Assembly: GCF_001422985.1 (NCBI RefSeq)
Contig: NZ_LMNL01000034.1
Location: 704,111 to 768,110 of the forward strand
DNA from: Methylobacterium sp. Leaf117
Lineage (GTDB): Bacteria > Pseudomonadota > Alphaproteobacteria > Rhizobiales > Beijerinckiaceae
Reading direction: 5' to 3'
DNA: 64,000 nucleotides
Part shown: piece by piece, positions 51,978-60,339 of the stretch
Layout of the letters: every line of letters begins with the position of its first letter
Numbering within the stretch: position 1 is the first letter of the stretch
The notes under the pieces: model-generated
Database searches by the model: none
What the model was told of the DNA's origin: nothing
Seen by the model: only the letters and a program-made list of their open reading frames with translations
Program-made: the position numbers and the translations under genes

Positions 51978-52238
51978 TCAGAGCTTCTTCGACATCGGGG
52001 CCATGCCGTGGGGGCCCATGCGGTGGCCGGCCATGCCTTCGCAGCAGCAGGCGGCCTTCTTGGCCCGGGACGGTTTCATGCCACCCGCGCGCAGATCCAT
52101 CTTGTTGCTCTTGCCGCACATCATGCCGGCGCCGCCGCCGCAGCAACCCGCAGCCTGGGCGGGGACGAAGCTGGCAAGCGCGAGGCCGGCGGCCAGAACG
52201 AACGGAGTCAGACAGGTCGGCAGCGAATAGGTCGGCAT
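51978..52238 (-). CDS. Cys/Met/His-rich small secreted protein, putative metal binder
   Basis: Not recognised as a family. The 86-residue protein has a signal peptide ending near PAQAA, then CCGGGAGMMCGKSNKM, a basic middle, CCCEGMAGHRMGPHGMAPM and a lysine tail. Six cysteines plus Met and His in the mature part suggest soft-metal (copper, silver) binding or a metal-storage peptide. It is divergent from the hydrolase gene. No copper ATPase or regulator is near, so the metal is a guess. Confidence 0.7.
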   Translation of the reverse strand: MPTYSLPTCLTPFVLAAGLALASFVPAQAAGCCGGGAGMMCGKSNKMDLRAGGMKPSRAKKAACCCEGMAGHRMGPHGMAPMSKKL

Positions 52239-52380
52239 CGGCGAAAATCCTGTTGGTCAGCAGTGAAGCGGTGGATGGAACCGGAGAACCGCCTGCTTCT
52301 AACAGAATCGTCACCGGCCGTGACTGCGAACCGTTGGCTCGGGGCGCGCGTTCCCCCGGCCCCTGCCGGAGGCGCCTCCC

Positions 52381-53295
52381 GTGACCACGGATCTGTTCCC
52401 CACCTTCGTGTCCCGTTGGATCGACATCCCGGCCGGGCGCTTCTTCGCACGCGTCGGCGGGCCGGAGGAGGCGCCGCCGGTGCTGCTGCTCCACGGTTTT
52501 CCGCAGAGCCACGCCTGCTGGCATCGGATCGCCCCGGCGCTCGCCGAGCGCCGCCGCGTCGTCTGCCTCGACCTCAAGGGCTACGGCTGGTCTAGCGCGC
52601 CCGAGGGCGATCCGCGTCACGAGGCCTACGCCAAGCGCACCCTCGGGGCCGAAATGGTGGCCGTGATGGAAGCCCTCGGCCACGTCCACTTCGCCCTCGT
52701 GGGGCACGACCGGGGCGCCCGCATCGGCTACCGTCTCGCCCTCGACGAACCCGGCCGGATCGCCCGGTTGGCACTCCTCGACATCCTGCCGACGCTGGTC
52801 CAGTGGGAGCGGATCGAGGCCGACCCCCCCAAACCCTCGCCGCGCACATCCTCGCACTGGCAGTTTCTGGCCGAGCCGGCACCGGGCCCCGAGCAGGCCA
52901 TCGGCCGGGATGCGAATGCCTATTTCGAGGGACTCCTGCGGGATTGGAGCGGGGACACATCCCTGCGGGCCTTCGCGCCCGCCGCCCTGCACCTCTACCG
53001 GCAGGCCTGGGGCGTGCCCGAGCGCATCCACGCCTTCTGCGAGGATTACCGGGCGGGAGCCACCCGTGACCGCGAGGCCGACCTCGCCGATCTCGCGGCC
53101 GGCCGGCACCTCGCCTGCCCGACCCTGATCCTCACCGGCGACGGCTATCTCGATCGCAGCACCGAGACGCCGCTCGCCGCCTGGCAGCGGACCTTCGCGC
53201 CGAAGGCCGTCGCGACCGAGATCGCCTCCGGCCACTTCCTGGCCGAGGAGAACCCCGCCGCGACCCTGGCCGCCCTCCAGACCTTCCTGGACTGA
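52381..53295 (+). CDS. Haloacetate-dehalogenase-like alpha/beta hydrolase (GTG start)
   Basis: A 304-residue alpha/beta-hydrolase. The nucleophile is Asp, in VGHDRGARIGYRLALD near 110, with the oxyanion HGFPQ near 40 and the terminal His in SGHFLAEE. The segment SSHWQFLAEPAPGPE matches the His-Trp halide pocket of fluoroacetate dehalogenases, as does the arginine in the nucleophile elbow. It is therefore likely to hydrolyse haloacetates, although epoxide-hydrolase-like activity is an alternative. The GTG start is at 52381; no regulator is adjacent. Confidence 0.82.
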   Translation: MTTDLFPTFVSRWIDIPAGRFFARVGGPEEAPPVLLLHGFPQSHACWHRIAPALAERRRVVCLDLKGYGWSSAPEGDPRHEAYAKRTLGAEMVAVMEALGHVHFALVGHDRGARIGYRLALDEPGRIARLALLDILPTLVQWERIEADPPKPSPRTSSHWQFLAEPAPGPEQAIGRDANAYFEGLLRDWSGDTSLRAFAPAALHLYRQAWGVPERIHAFCEDYRAGATRDREADLADLAAGRHLACPTLILTGDGYLDRSTETPLAAWQRTFAPKAVATEIASGHFLAEENPAATLAALQTFLD

Positions 53296-53669
53296 GGGCG
53301 CACGGGCGTGATGTCCGGCGACCAAGTGCCGGCCGATCAAGTGTCCAGCGGAACGAGGTCGGCGATCCGAAGTCGTCATAACGGCTCGAACCTCATCCCC
53401 AAATTTTCGGTCCTCGACCCGGCGCGAGCTGAGCGGAAACCCTCGGCAACATGGCAGGATAAGGAACCGGAAAAAATCACGCTGCGTGACTGAGCAAGGT
53501 CTGAATGCTTCGGAGGTACAACCAAGCGGACGCATAAGATTCATCAATGCATCGAATTTCGGTTTCGTTAACGCTTGTTTCAGCGAACTATCACAGAACC
53601 GTGAGAGGAGCGCCGCGTCACCGAGAGGCCGATCATGGTCCCGCGACGGCGTCATCCACGGGGGTTGCG
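53296..53669 (+). other. Promoter region of the chemoreceptor gene
   Basis: A relatively AT-rich 374-bp gap. It holds a short repeat (GATCAAGTG/GACCAAGTG near 53320-53345), a 13-bp palindrome TCACGCTGCGTGA (53477-53489), and GGAAC-N17-CGTG (53463-53488), one base off the EcfG general-stress promoter consensus. The weak ORFs here have no coding support. Confidence 0.4.
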
Positions 53670-55361
53670 ATGCGCGCGTTCAACGATCTCAAGCTGATGG
53701 CAAAGCTCGCCATTCCCAGCTTGGTCCTCATCCTGGTGGCGGTGGGCCTGGTGGCCCTGGCGCGCTCCAGCCTGGCGACGTTGGACCAGAACACGACACA
53801 GATCATCGAGGTGCGCGCCACGCGGCTCTTCCTGGCCCAGAGACTGGCCCTGGCCATCGACGAAGCGGTGATTGCGGAGAAGAACGCCATCATCGAGACC
53901 GACGAGACCCTGATGAAGACGGAGTTCGACCACTATCAGGCGAACCAGAAAACCGCTTCCGAGACCCTCGAGCGCCTGATCGCCCTGGCCGATACGCCGG
54001 AGCGCCGGACCATCCTCACGGGAGTTCGAGCCGACCTCCAGCGCTTCTTCACCGCCGCCGAGCGCTCGGTCACCCTGGGGCTCCGCAACGAGAACGAGGC
54101 CGCCGCCCGCATCTCGAAGCAGGAGGTCCGGCCGGCCCGGATCAAGCTCACCGAGAGCGTGGCGACGCGCGTCGCCTCCAACCTGCGCGATCTCGATGCC
54201 GCCAAGCAGGACGCGACCGAGACGGCGCAGAGCGCCACCCGCACCCTCATCCTCACCGCCACCATCGGCCTCGGCGTCGCGGTCGGCCTGCTGGCCCTCA
54301 TCACGCTCTACGGCGTCATCCGCCCACTCGCAGGCATGACGGCGGCGATGGAACGCCTGGCGGCCGGAGACCACGCGGTGGCGGTGGCGGGCCTCGAACG
54401 GCGGGACGAGGTCGGCCTCCTCGCCCGGTCGCTCCAGGTGTTCAAGGACAATGCCGTGGAGGCCCGGCGTCTCGCGGCCGCGCAGGCGGCGGAGGACGAG
54501 GCCAAGATGCGCCGGGCCCAGCGCCTCGACGCCCTCACCCAGGCCTTCGAGCGCAACGTCTCGACCCTGACCCAGGCGCTGGCGGGCGCCGCCACCGAGA
54601 TGGAGGCCACCGCGCAATCCATGAGCAGCGTCGCCGGCCAGACCAACCAGCAGACCGTGATCGTCGCCGGCGCCGCCGAGGAGACCTCCGCCAACGTCCA
54701 GACCGTGGCCGCCGCCAGCGAGGAGATGTCGGCCTCGGTGCAGGAGATCGTGCAGCAGGTGAGCCTGTCGGCGCGCATCGCCAGTCAGGCGGTGGAGAAC
54801 GCCCAGCGCACCGACGCGACCGTGCGGCGGCTGGCCGGCACCACGGAGCGGATCGGCGCCTTCGTCGACGTGATCTCCAGCATCGCGGCCCAGACCAACC
54901 TGCTGGCGCTGAACGCCACCATCGAGGCGGCGCGGGCCGGCGAGGCCGGGCGCGGCTTCGCGGTGGTCGCCTCCGAGGTGAAGGAACTGGCCGGCCAGAC
55001 CGCCAAGGCCACCGGGGAGATCGGCGAGCGCATCACAGAGATCCGCAGTGCGACCCATGAGGCGGTGGCCGACATCGAGACGATCAGCCGGATCATCGCC
55101 GAGATGTCGACCTATGCCGGCTCCATCGCCGCCGCCATGGAGGAGCAGGGGGCCGCGACCCAGGAGATCACCCGCAACGTCCAAGAGGCGGCGCGCGGCA
55201 CCGAGGAGGTGACCGTCAACATCGCGGGCGTGCGCGACGGGGCCGGCCAGACCGGTGCAGCCGCCTCCCAGGTGCTCAGCGCCGCCCAGGAACTGGCGCG
55301 GCACTCGGAGAGCCTGACCCGCGAGGTCGGCGGCTTCCTGGCCGACGTGAAGGCGGCCTGA
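53670..55361 (+). CDS. Methyl-accepting chemotaxis protein
   Basis: Transmembrane chemoreceptor of 563 residues. TM1 is about 13-33, a helical (four-helix-bundle type) sensor domain spans 34-188, TM2 is about 190-214, HAMP follows to about 265, and the signalling domain runs to the end. The conserved hairpin tip [20 protein letters not shown] is near 405-425. The ligand is unknown. I chose ATG 53670 rather than 53547 because it starts just before TM1 and has GGGGGT upstream. No che genes are nearby. Confidence 0.93.
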   Translation: MRAFNDLKLMAKLAIPSLVLILVAVGLVALARSSLATLDQNTTQIIEVRATRLFLAQRLALAIDEAVIAEKNAIIETDETLMKTEFDHYQANQKTASETLERLIALADTPERRTILTGVRADLQRFFTAAERSVTLGLRNENEAAARISKQEVRPARIKLTESVATRVASNLRDLDAAKQDATETAQSATRTLILTATIGLGVAVGLLALITLYGVIRPLAGMTAAMERLAAGDHAVAVAGLERRDEVGLLARSLQVFKDNAVEARRLAAAQAAEDEAKMRRAQRLDALTQAFERNVSTLTQALAGAATEMEATAQSMSSVAGQTNQQTVIVAGAAEETSANVQTVAAASEEMSASVQEIVQQVSLSARIASQAVENAQRTDATVRRLAGTTERIGAFVDVISSIAAQTNLLALNATIEAARAGEAGRGFAVVASEVKELAGQTAKATGEIGERITEIRSATHEAVADIETISRIIAEMSTYAGSIAAAMEEQGAATQEITRNVQEAARGTEEVTVNIAGVRDGAGQTGAAASQVLSAAQELARHSESLTREVGGFLADVKAA

Positions 55362-55371
55362 CGGCACCTCC

Positions 55372-55422
55372 AGGGCGTCACCCCTCTCCGGAGGCGGCGT
55401 ACATCTCCAGGGTTGACGCCCT
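55372..55422 (+). other. Inverted repeat after the chemoreceptor gene
   Basis: AGGGCGTCA (55372-55380) pairs with TGACGCCCT (55414-55422) around a GC-rich middle that can itself fold (CCTCTCCGGAGG). It may end the chemoreceptor transcript or structure the pyrE leader. No U-run is seen. Confidence 0.4.
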
Positions 55423-55462
55423 TGGCGGTTGGCGGGAAGGAGAACCCATCCTTCAGACGGAT

Positions 55463-55497
55463 GCGCGGCCCCGCCCGGAGGCGGGACGGGGCCGCGC
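55463..55497 (+). other. Strong hairpin in the pyrE leader
   Basis: An 11-bp perfect stem (GCGCGGCCCCG / CGGGGCCGCGC) plus three inner pairs, ending 29 bases before the pyrE start. It could be a terminator lacking a U-tract or an RNA element affecting pyrE. Confidence 0.5.
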
Positions 55498-55526
55498 CCG
55501 CCGCCCGCACGAGAGCGAACCCGCGC

Positions 55527-56228
55527 ATGACGACCTCCTTCCTGCCGATCGACCGCGCCGTGATCGCCCGCGAGGCGGCCAAGATGCTGCTCGAGATCAA
55601 GGCGGTGCATTTCTACCAGGACACGCCCTTCACCTTCACGTCGGGCTGGGCGAGCCCGGTCTACATCGACTGCCGCAAGATCATCTCGTATCCGCGCCTC
55701 CGCTCGACGCTGAACGATTTCGCCGCCGCCACCATCGTGCGCGACATCGGCTACGAGTCGATCACCCACGTGGCCGGCGGCGAGACCGCCGGCATCCCGT
55801 TCGCCGCCTGGATTTCCGACCGGCTGATGCTGCCAATGCAGTACGTGCGCAAGAAGGCCAAGGGTTTCGGCCGCAACGCCCAGATCGAGGGCGAGGTGGT
55901 GGAGGGCGCCCGGACCCTGCTGGTGGAGGATCTGGCCACCGACGGGCGCAGCAAGGCGCTATTCTGCAAGGCCCTGCGCGACGCGGGCGCCCAGGTCGAC
56001 CACTGCTTCGTGATGTTCTTCTACGACATCTTCCCCAACAGCCGTCAGGCGATGGCCGATCTCGGCATTCAGCTGCACTACCTCACCACCTGGTGGGACG
56101 TGCTGGCGGTGGCCAAGGAGAGCGGCCACTTCGACCCGAAGGTGCTGGCCGAGGTCGAGAGCTTCCTGCACGAGCCGGCCAAGTGGTCGGCGGCGCATGG
56201 GGGCATCTCGGACTATCCGCAGGCGTGA
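55527..56228 (+). CDS. pyrE: Orotate phosphoribosyltransferase
   Basis: Fifth step of UMP synthesis, joining orotate and PRPP; 233 residues. The PRPP loop [14 protein letters not shown] is near residue 130 and the flexible loop [17 protein letters not shown] near 100. The family [14 protein letters not shown] opening confirms orotate specificity. ATG 55527 follows a highly structured 165-bp leader. An MgtC-like gene follows after 58 bp. Confidence 0.94.
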   Translation: MTTSFLPIDRAVIAREAAKMLLEIKAVHFYQDTPFTFTSGWASPVYIDCRKIISYPRLRSTLNDFAAATIVRDIGYESITHVAGGETAGIPFAAWISDRLMLPMQYVRKKAKGFGRNAQIEGEVVEGARTLLVEDLATDGRSKALFCKALRDAGAQVDHCFVMFFYDIFPNSRQAMADLGIQLHYLTTWWDVLAVAKESGHFDPKVLAEVESFLHEPAKWSAAHGGISDYPQA

Positions 56229-56286
56229 TCCGCTGGGCGGATCGCCTTGTCATGGTGCCGTCACGGGACACCGTCAGGGCAGCGCG

Positions 56287-57003
56287 ATGAGTTCCATCCT
56301 GTCCGGGCCGCTGCCCGAAGCGGTCAATTCGGCGATCAGCCTCATCGTGGCCTTCGGGCTCGGCACCCTGATCGGGGCTGAGCGGCAATATCGCCAGCGC
56401 ACGGCGGGCCTGCGCACCAACGTCCTGGTGGCGGTGGGGGCGGCGGCCTTCGTCGATCTCGGCATGCGTCTCGAAGGGGCCGCCGGCGGCACCCGCACGG
56501 TGGCCTATGTGATCTCGGGCGTCGGCTTCCTCGGCGCCGGCGTGATCATGAAGGAGGGCATGAACGTCCGCGGGCTCAACACCGCCGCGACCCTGTGGTG
56601 CTCGGCGGCCGTGGGCGCCTTCGCGGGCGCCGACTTCCCCCTCGAGGCGGCCTTCGTCACGGCGGCCGTGCTCGCCGGCAACACCCTGCTGCGGCCCCTC
56701 GTCAACGCCATCAATCGCGCGCCCATCGACGAAAGCCAGACCGAGGCCACCTACGAGGTTCAGGTGACCGTGGCGGCGGACGGTGCCGGCCCGGCCCGCG
56801 ACCTGCTGGTCGAGCGCCTGGAGGCGGCAAAGTACCCGGTCGGCGGCATCGAGGTGGTGGAGCGCGGCGAGGACACCGTCGAGGTGGTGGCGACCCTGGT
56901 GGCGACGGCGGTGACGTCCGCCGAACTCGACGCCGTGGTGGCGGCCCTGGAGCGGATGCCCGGTATCGAGCACGCCACCTGGTCGGTGCAGACGGCGGAT
57001 TGA
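56287..57003 (+). CDS. MgtC/SapB family membrane protein
   Basis: Inner-membrane protein of 238 residues. Five helices in the first 140 residues carry the MgtC signature (LGTLIGAERQYRQRTAGLRTN, GVGFLGAGVIMKEG and GLNTAATLWCSAAVG), followed by an ACT-like cytoplasmic domain. MgtC proteins inhibit the F-ATPase or help growth in low Mg2+ in pathogens; the role in a free-living bacterium is open. It has the longer SapB form. No mgtA or mgtB neighbour is present. Confidence 0.88.
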   Translation: MSSILSGPLPEAVNSAISLIVAFGLGTLIGAERQYRQRTAGLRTNVLVAVGAAAFVDLGMRLEGAAGGTRTVAYVISGVGFLGAGVIMKEGMNVRGLNTAATLWCSAAVGAFAGADFPLEAAFVTAAVLAGNTLLRPLVNAINRAPIDESQTEATYEVQVTVAADGAGPARDLLVERLEAAKYPVGGIEVVERGEDTVEVVATLVATAVTSAELDAVVAALERMPGIEHATWSVQTAD

Positions 57004-57142
57004 TCGCTCAGGTGCGCCGGCACACCTCGGCGCGGGCGGCCCGGATTGCCGGAACCGCTCATCCGTCCAACCTCCTCCGCTGAGGGTCGGGCGGCCCGGC
57101 CCGAGGGCGGCGCGCCCGTCCGCGAACCAGGGACACGATCAC

Positions 57143-57826
57143 ATGGCATCCCAGAAGAACGCGCTCATCGTCGGGGCCTCGCGCGGCCTCGGCCTCGGCC
57201 TCGTCGAAACCTTCCTGCAGCGGGGCTGGCGGGTGACCGCGACTCAGCGCTCCGCTTCCCCGGGCCTCGCGGCGCTGGCCGACGACGCTCTGACGATCGA
57301 GACCGCGGACATCGACGACGATGCCGCCGTGGCGGCCCTGCATGACCGCCTCGCCGGCCAGAGCTTCGACTTGGTCTTCGTGGTGGCGGGCGTGGCGACG
57401 CAGGCGCACGATCCGGCCCATGCCGTGCCGCGTGACGTGGCCGCCCAGGTCTACCTGACCAACGCGATCAGCCCGGTGCGCTTCGCCGAAGTCTTCCTCG
57501 ACCGGCTGGCTCCGAAGGGTCTCGTCGCCTTCATGAGCTCAATCCTCGGCAGCGTCGGCCTCAACGAATCCGGTGGCTGGGAGACCTACCGGGCGAGCAA
57601 GGCCGCCCTCAACACCCTGGCGCGCAGCTTCGAGATCCGCCATCGCGAAACGGGGTTCGGCGTGCTGCTGCTGCATCCGGGCTGGGTCCGCACCGAGATG
57701 GGCGGAGCCGATGCCGACATCGACGTCGCCACCAGCGTCACCGGCATGGCCGACGTGATCGCGGCCCGGCTCGGCCGAACCGGGACGGCCTATCTCGACT
57801 ACACCGGCAAGACGCTCGACTGGTAG
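57143..57826 (+). CDS. Short-chain dehydrogenase/reductase
   Basis: NAD(P)-dependent Rossmann enzyme of 227 residues. The nucleotide motif GASRGLGLG is at 11-19, the catalytic Ser is in MSSILGSVG and the YRASK motif gives Tyr and Lys. The short C-terminus resembles CsgA/sniffer-type SDRs. The substrate is unknown. It is convergent with the next gene, 15 bp away. Confidence 0.88.
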   Translation: MASQKNALIVGASRGLGLGLVETFLQRGWRVTATQRSASPGLAALADDALTIETADIDDDAAVAALHDRLAGQSFDLVFVVAGVATQAHDPAHAVPRDVAAQVYLTNAISPVRFAEVFLDRLAPKGLVAFMSSILGSVGLNESGGWETYRASKAALNTLARSFEIRHRETGFGVLLLHPGWVRTEMGGADADIDVATSVTGMADVIAARLGRTGTAYLDYTGKTLDW

Positions 57827-57841
57827 CCTCTCACGCCGCGA

Positions 57842-58204
57842 TCAGGGGCGTCCGATCGGCGGACGCCCGCGACGCTCGATGATGACTGGCGGCCGGCGGC
57901 GCTCGACGATGACGGTGCGGGGGGCCCGGTTCGGGCTCGCCGCCGTGAAGATGCGTTCCGGCATACGCTCGGGCATCCGTTCCACCTTGGCCTGGGCTGC
58001 GGCGACCACGTGCTCGCGCACCGCGTCGAGGGGCAGGCCGATCAGGCCGGCGGCGATCTCGACTTGCTGTTCGATGTCGTCGGCGAGATCCTGTGCGGCG
58101 GCGACCGCCTCGGGGATCGTCGGCGGCTCGCGCCGCACGCGGATCGGCGGCAGATCCTGGAAGGATTTCGAGGTCTTCTTCACGGCGCGACTCGCTGGGG
58201 GCAT
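57842..58204 (-). CDS. Conserved hypothetical protein, basic tail
   Basis: Not recognised. From ATG 58204 it has 120 residues; another in-frame ATG at 58249 would add 15 and neither has a good ribosome site. The N-terminus is basic (SRAVKKTSKSF), the centre is helical (EAVAAAQDLADDIEQQVEIAAG), and the end is Arg/Pro-rich with a 12-bp repeat giving ERMPERMPER. The layout suggests a small helical protein with a nucleic-acid-like or disordered tail. Confidence 0.5.
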   Translation of the reverse strand: MPPASRAVKKTSKSFQDLPPIRVRREPPTIPEAVAAAQDLADDIEQQVEIAAGLIGLPLDAVREHVVAAAQAKVERMPERMPERIFTAASPNRAPRTVIVERRRPPVIIERRGRPPIGRP

Positions 58205-58463
58205 GCGCCGACTGTAATCCCGATTTGCCGGTTTGTGCAGTGCACACATTTGCGGGCGCCCCGTGCGTTTCCTGCAGTGGGACGCATCGCGCGGCAACTG
58301 GATGGATTTTCGATCAGGGATCCGGGTTCGGCGCAGACGGAGCGGCCTCCCGAGACGCAGGTTGCCGACCGGACAGGCAGTTTCCAGCGTCACCATGACG
58401 CAGACGGGGTGATCGCCGCGTCGGCGGTTGCGACGGGTCGAACCCCGGGAGATAGTCGCGCCC

Positions 58464-59339
58464 ATGCCGACCGCCCTGCTCGACCTGTCCGACCCGCGCC
58501 TCGTCCCGGCCCGGCCCGAGATCGCCGATATCCGCCTGCAAGGCCGCGTCGACGCCGCCCGCTACGTGGTCGGCGAAGCGCGCAGCGTCGTTGTGCCGGC
58601 CGCGCCGCTGACGCGGGCGCCGCGCTTCGATGCCGGTCTCGAGACCGAGGCCGTGATGGGCGACGCGGTCACCTTCTACGGGGCCGACGAGGGCTTCGCC
58701 TTCGTCCAGCTCGCCCATGACGGCTATGTCGGCTACCTGCCGGAGGCGGCCCTCGGACCCGTCGGGGGGCCGACCCACCGCGTCACCGCCCTGCGCAGCT
58801 TCCTGTATCCCGGACCCGACCTGAAGCTGCCCGCCACCGGCTACCTGACGCTCGGCGCCCGCGTCCAGGTCCAGGACTCGGTCGGCGACTACCATCGCCT
58901 CGCGACCGGGGGCTTCGTGTTCGCCGGACATTGCACGGCAGCCGATGTCCTGGAGCCCGACTACGCCGGCACCGCCGAGCGCCTCGTCGGCACGCCCTAT
59001 CTCTGGGGCGGACGCACCAGCCTCGGACTCGACTGCTCGGGCCTCGTCCAGCTCTGCCTGACGCTGGCGGGGATCGCGGCGCCGCGGGACGCCGACCAGC
59101 AGGAGCGCGGGCTCGGCGAGCCGCTCGCCCCGGACGTCGACGGGCTCCGGCGCGGCGACGTCGTGTTCTGGCGCGGCCATGTGGGGCTGATGCTCGACGC
59201 CACCCGCCTCATCCACGCCAACGGCCACCACATGGCGGTGGCGGTGGAGCCCCTCGCCGAGGCCGTCGCCCGCATCCGGGAGAAGAGTTTCGGGCCGGTG
59301 ACGTCGATCCGGCGGCTCACCCCTTCAGCCGCATCTTGA
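58464..59339 (+). CDS. C40 (NlpC/P60) peptidase with SH3-like N-terminal domains
   Basis: Cell-wall peptidase of 291 residues. The C-terminal NlpC/P60 domain has Cys near 191 (LDCSGLVQLC), His near 239 (WRGHVGLML) and the third polar residue in LIHANGHHM. The N-terminal 160 residues have bacterial SH3-like strands (AVTFYGADEGFAFVQLAHDGYVGYLP). No signal peptide is visible, unusual for a murein enzyme and possibly meaning a cytoplasmic recycling role. Its 3' end overlaps the convergent phosphatase gene by 23 bp. Confidence 0.88.
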   Translation: MPTALLDLSDPRLVPARPEIADIRLQGRVDAARYVVGEARSVVVPAAPLTRAPRFDAGLETEAVMGDAVTFYGADEGFAFVQLAHDGYVGYLPEAALGPVGGPTHRVTALRSFLYPGPDLKLPATGYLTLGARVQVQDSVGDYHRLATGGFVFAGHCTAADVLEPDYAGTAERLVGTPYLWGGRTSLGLDCSGLVQLCLTLAGIAAPRDADQQERGLGEPLAPDVDGLRRGDVVFWRGHVGLMLDATRLIHANGHHMAVAVEPLAEAVARIREKSFGPVTSIRRLTPSAAS

Positions 59340-59778
59340 TCCGGTAGACCAGGCCGTCGCGGACGTCGCGGTAGGCGTCCAGGCGCTGCTCGCGGGTGCC
59401 GTCCTGGATGTGGGTCGGGTCGGGGGTCGGCCAGTACTCGACCTCGACCGCGTTGGTACGGGTCAGTTCCAGGGCGGCGTGGTGGGCTTCGGGCGCCAGG
59501 GTGATGATGAGGTCGAAGTTCAGGCCCTCCCATTCCTCGAGCTGGGCCAGGGTGCGCGGCTTGTGGCGCGCGGCATCGATGCCGATCTCGTCCAGCGCCG
59601 CCACCATGAACGGGTCGGCGGGCTCGCCCGAGCGGACGCCGGCCGATTGCACGTAGATCGACTTGCCGAAGTAGTGGCGTGCGATGGCTTCCGCCGCGAG
59701 CGAACGCACGGCGTTGAAGTTGCACATGAACAGGGCCGACTGCACGCGCGTCTTCTTCGGGCCGGTCGCGTCCGCCAT
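59317..59778 (-). CDS. Low-molecular-weight protein phosphatase / arsenate-reductase-fold protein
   Basis: A 153-residue cytoplasmic enzyme. The P-loop is CNFNAVRS (Cys19, Arg25, Ser26), fitting CX5RS of LMW phosphatases, and the general acid is in WPTPDPTH. The usual Gly/Asn residues in the loop are replaced by FNAV, so substrate preference may differ from tyrosine phosphatases. In Rhizobiales this gene follows hisD and UPF0262, as here. Confidence 0.85.
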   Translation of the reverse strand: MADATGPKKTRVQSALFMCNFNAVRSLAAEAIARHYFGKSIYVQSAGVRSGEPADPFMVAALDEIGIDAARHKPRTLAQLEEWEGLNFDLIITLAPEAHHAALELTRTNAVEVEYWPTPDPTHIQDGTREQRLDAYRDVRDGLVYRIKMRLKG

Positions 59779-59834
59779 CCGGTCTTCTTCTCAGCCTCGC
59801 GCTTCGAGAGGGGGCGCCGCTCGGGCCTCGCGGG

Positions 59835-60332
59835 TCACGACTTCCAGTGCAAGGCGAAGACCAGGGTGAACAGGCGCCGCGCGGTATCGTGGTCGAGGTC
59901 GACCTTGCCCTCCAGGCGCTGGCGCAGCAGGTCGGAGGCCTCGTTGTGCAGACCGCGCCGGCCCATGTCGATCGCCTCGATCTGGGTAGGCGAGGCGGTG
60001 CGGATGGCGTTGTAATAGCTCTCGCAGATCATCTCGTAGTCGCGGATCACCCGGCGGAACGGGGTCAGCGACAGCAGGTGGGTCATCACGGGCTCGCCGT
60101 CCTCGCGCTTGATGACGAGGGCGAGCTTGCTCTCCACCAGGCCGAGGGTGAGGGCGTAGGGGCCCTCGCGCCCGGGAATCGTGAAGCTGTTGTCCTCCAG
60201 GATGTCGAAGATCGCGATGGCGCGCTCATGCTCCTGATCCGGGTTGCCCCGGCCGATCGACTCCTCGTCGAGGGTCACCACCGCGAGGCGGTGAGGCGAT
60301 TGGGGCTCGCTGGATTTGGCCGCACCGGACAT
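59835..60332 (-). CDS. UPF0262 family protein
   Basis: Unknown-function alphaproteobacterial protein of 165 residues. [20 protein letters not shown] and [20 protein letters not shown] are family signatures. It starts seven bases after the hisD stop and precedes the LMW phosphatase. No catalytic motif is evident. Conserved linkage to hisD suggests co-expression, not necessarily a histidine role. Confidence 0.88.
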   Translation of the reverse strand: MSGAAKSSEPQSPHRLAVVTLDEESIGRGNPDQEHERAIAIFDILEDNSFTIPGREGPYALTLGLVESKLALVIKREDGEPVMTHLLSLTPFRRVIRDYEMICESYYNAIRTASPTQIEAIDMGRRGLHNEASDLLRQRLEGKVDLDHDTARRLFTLVFALHWKS

Positions 60333-60339
60333 CGCACCC

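Noticed and set aside
50581..53655. A 1024-codon ORF with moxR at its end
   Set aside because: The upstream 688 codons are low-complexity and cross two well-supported genes on either strand; moxR begins at 51591.
53652..55769. A 705-codon antisense ORF over the chemoreceptor
   Set aside because: Composition is typical of GC-rich shadow frames, and the sense frame is a complete chemoreceptor.
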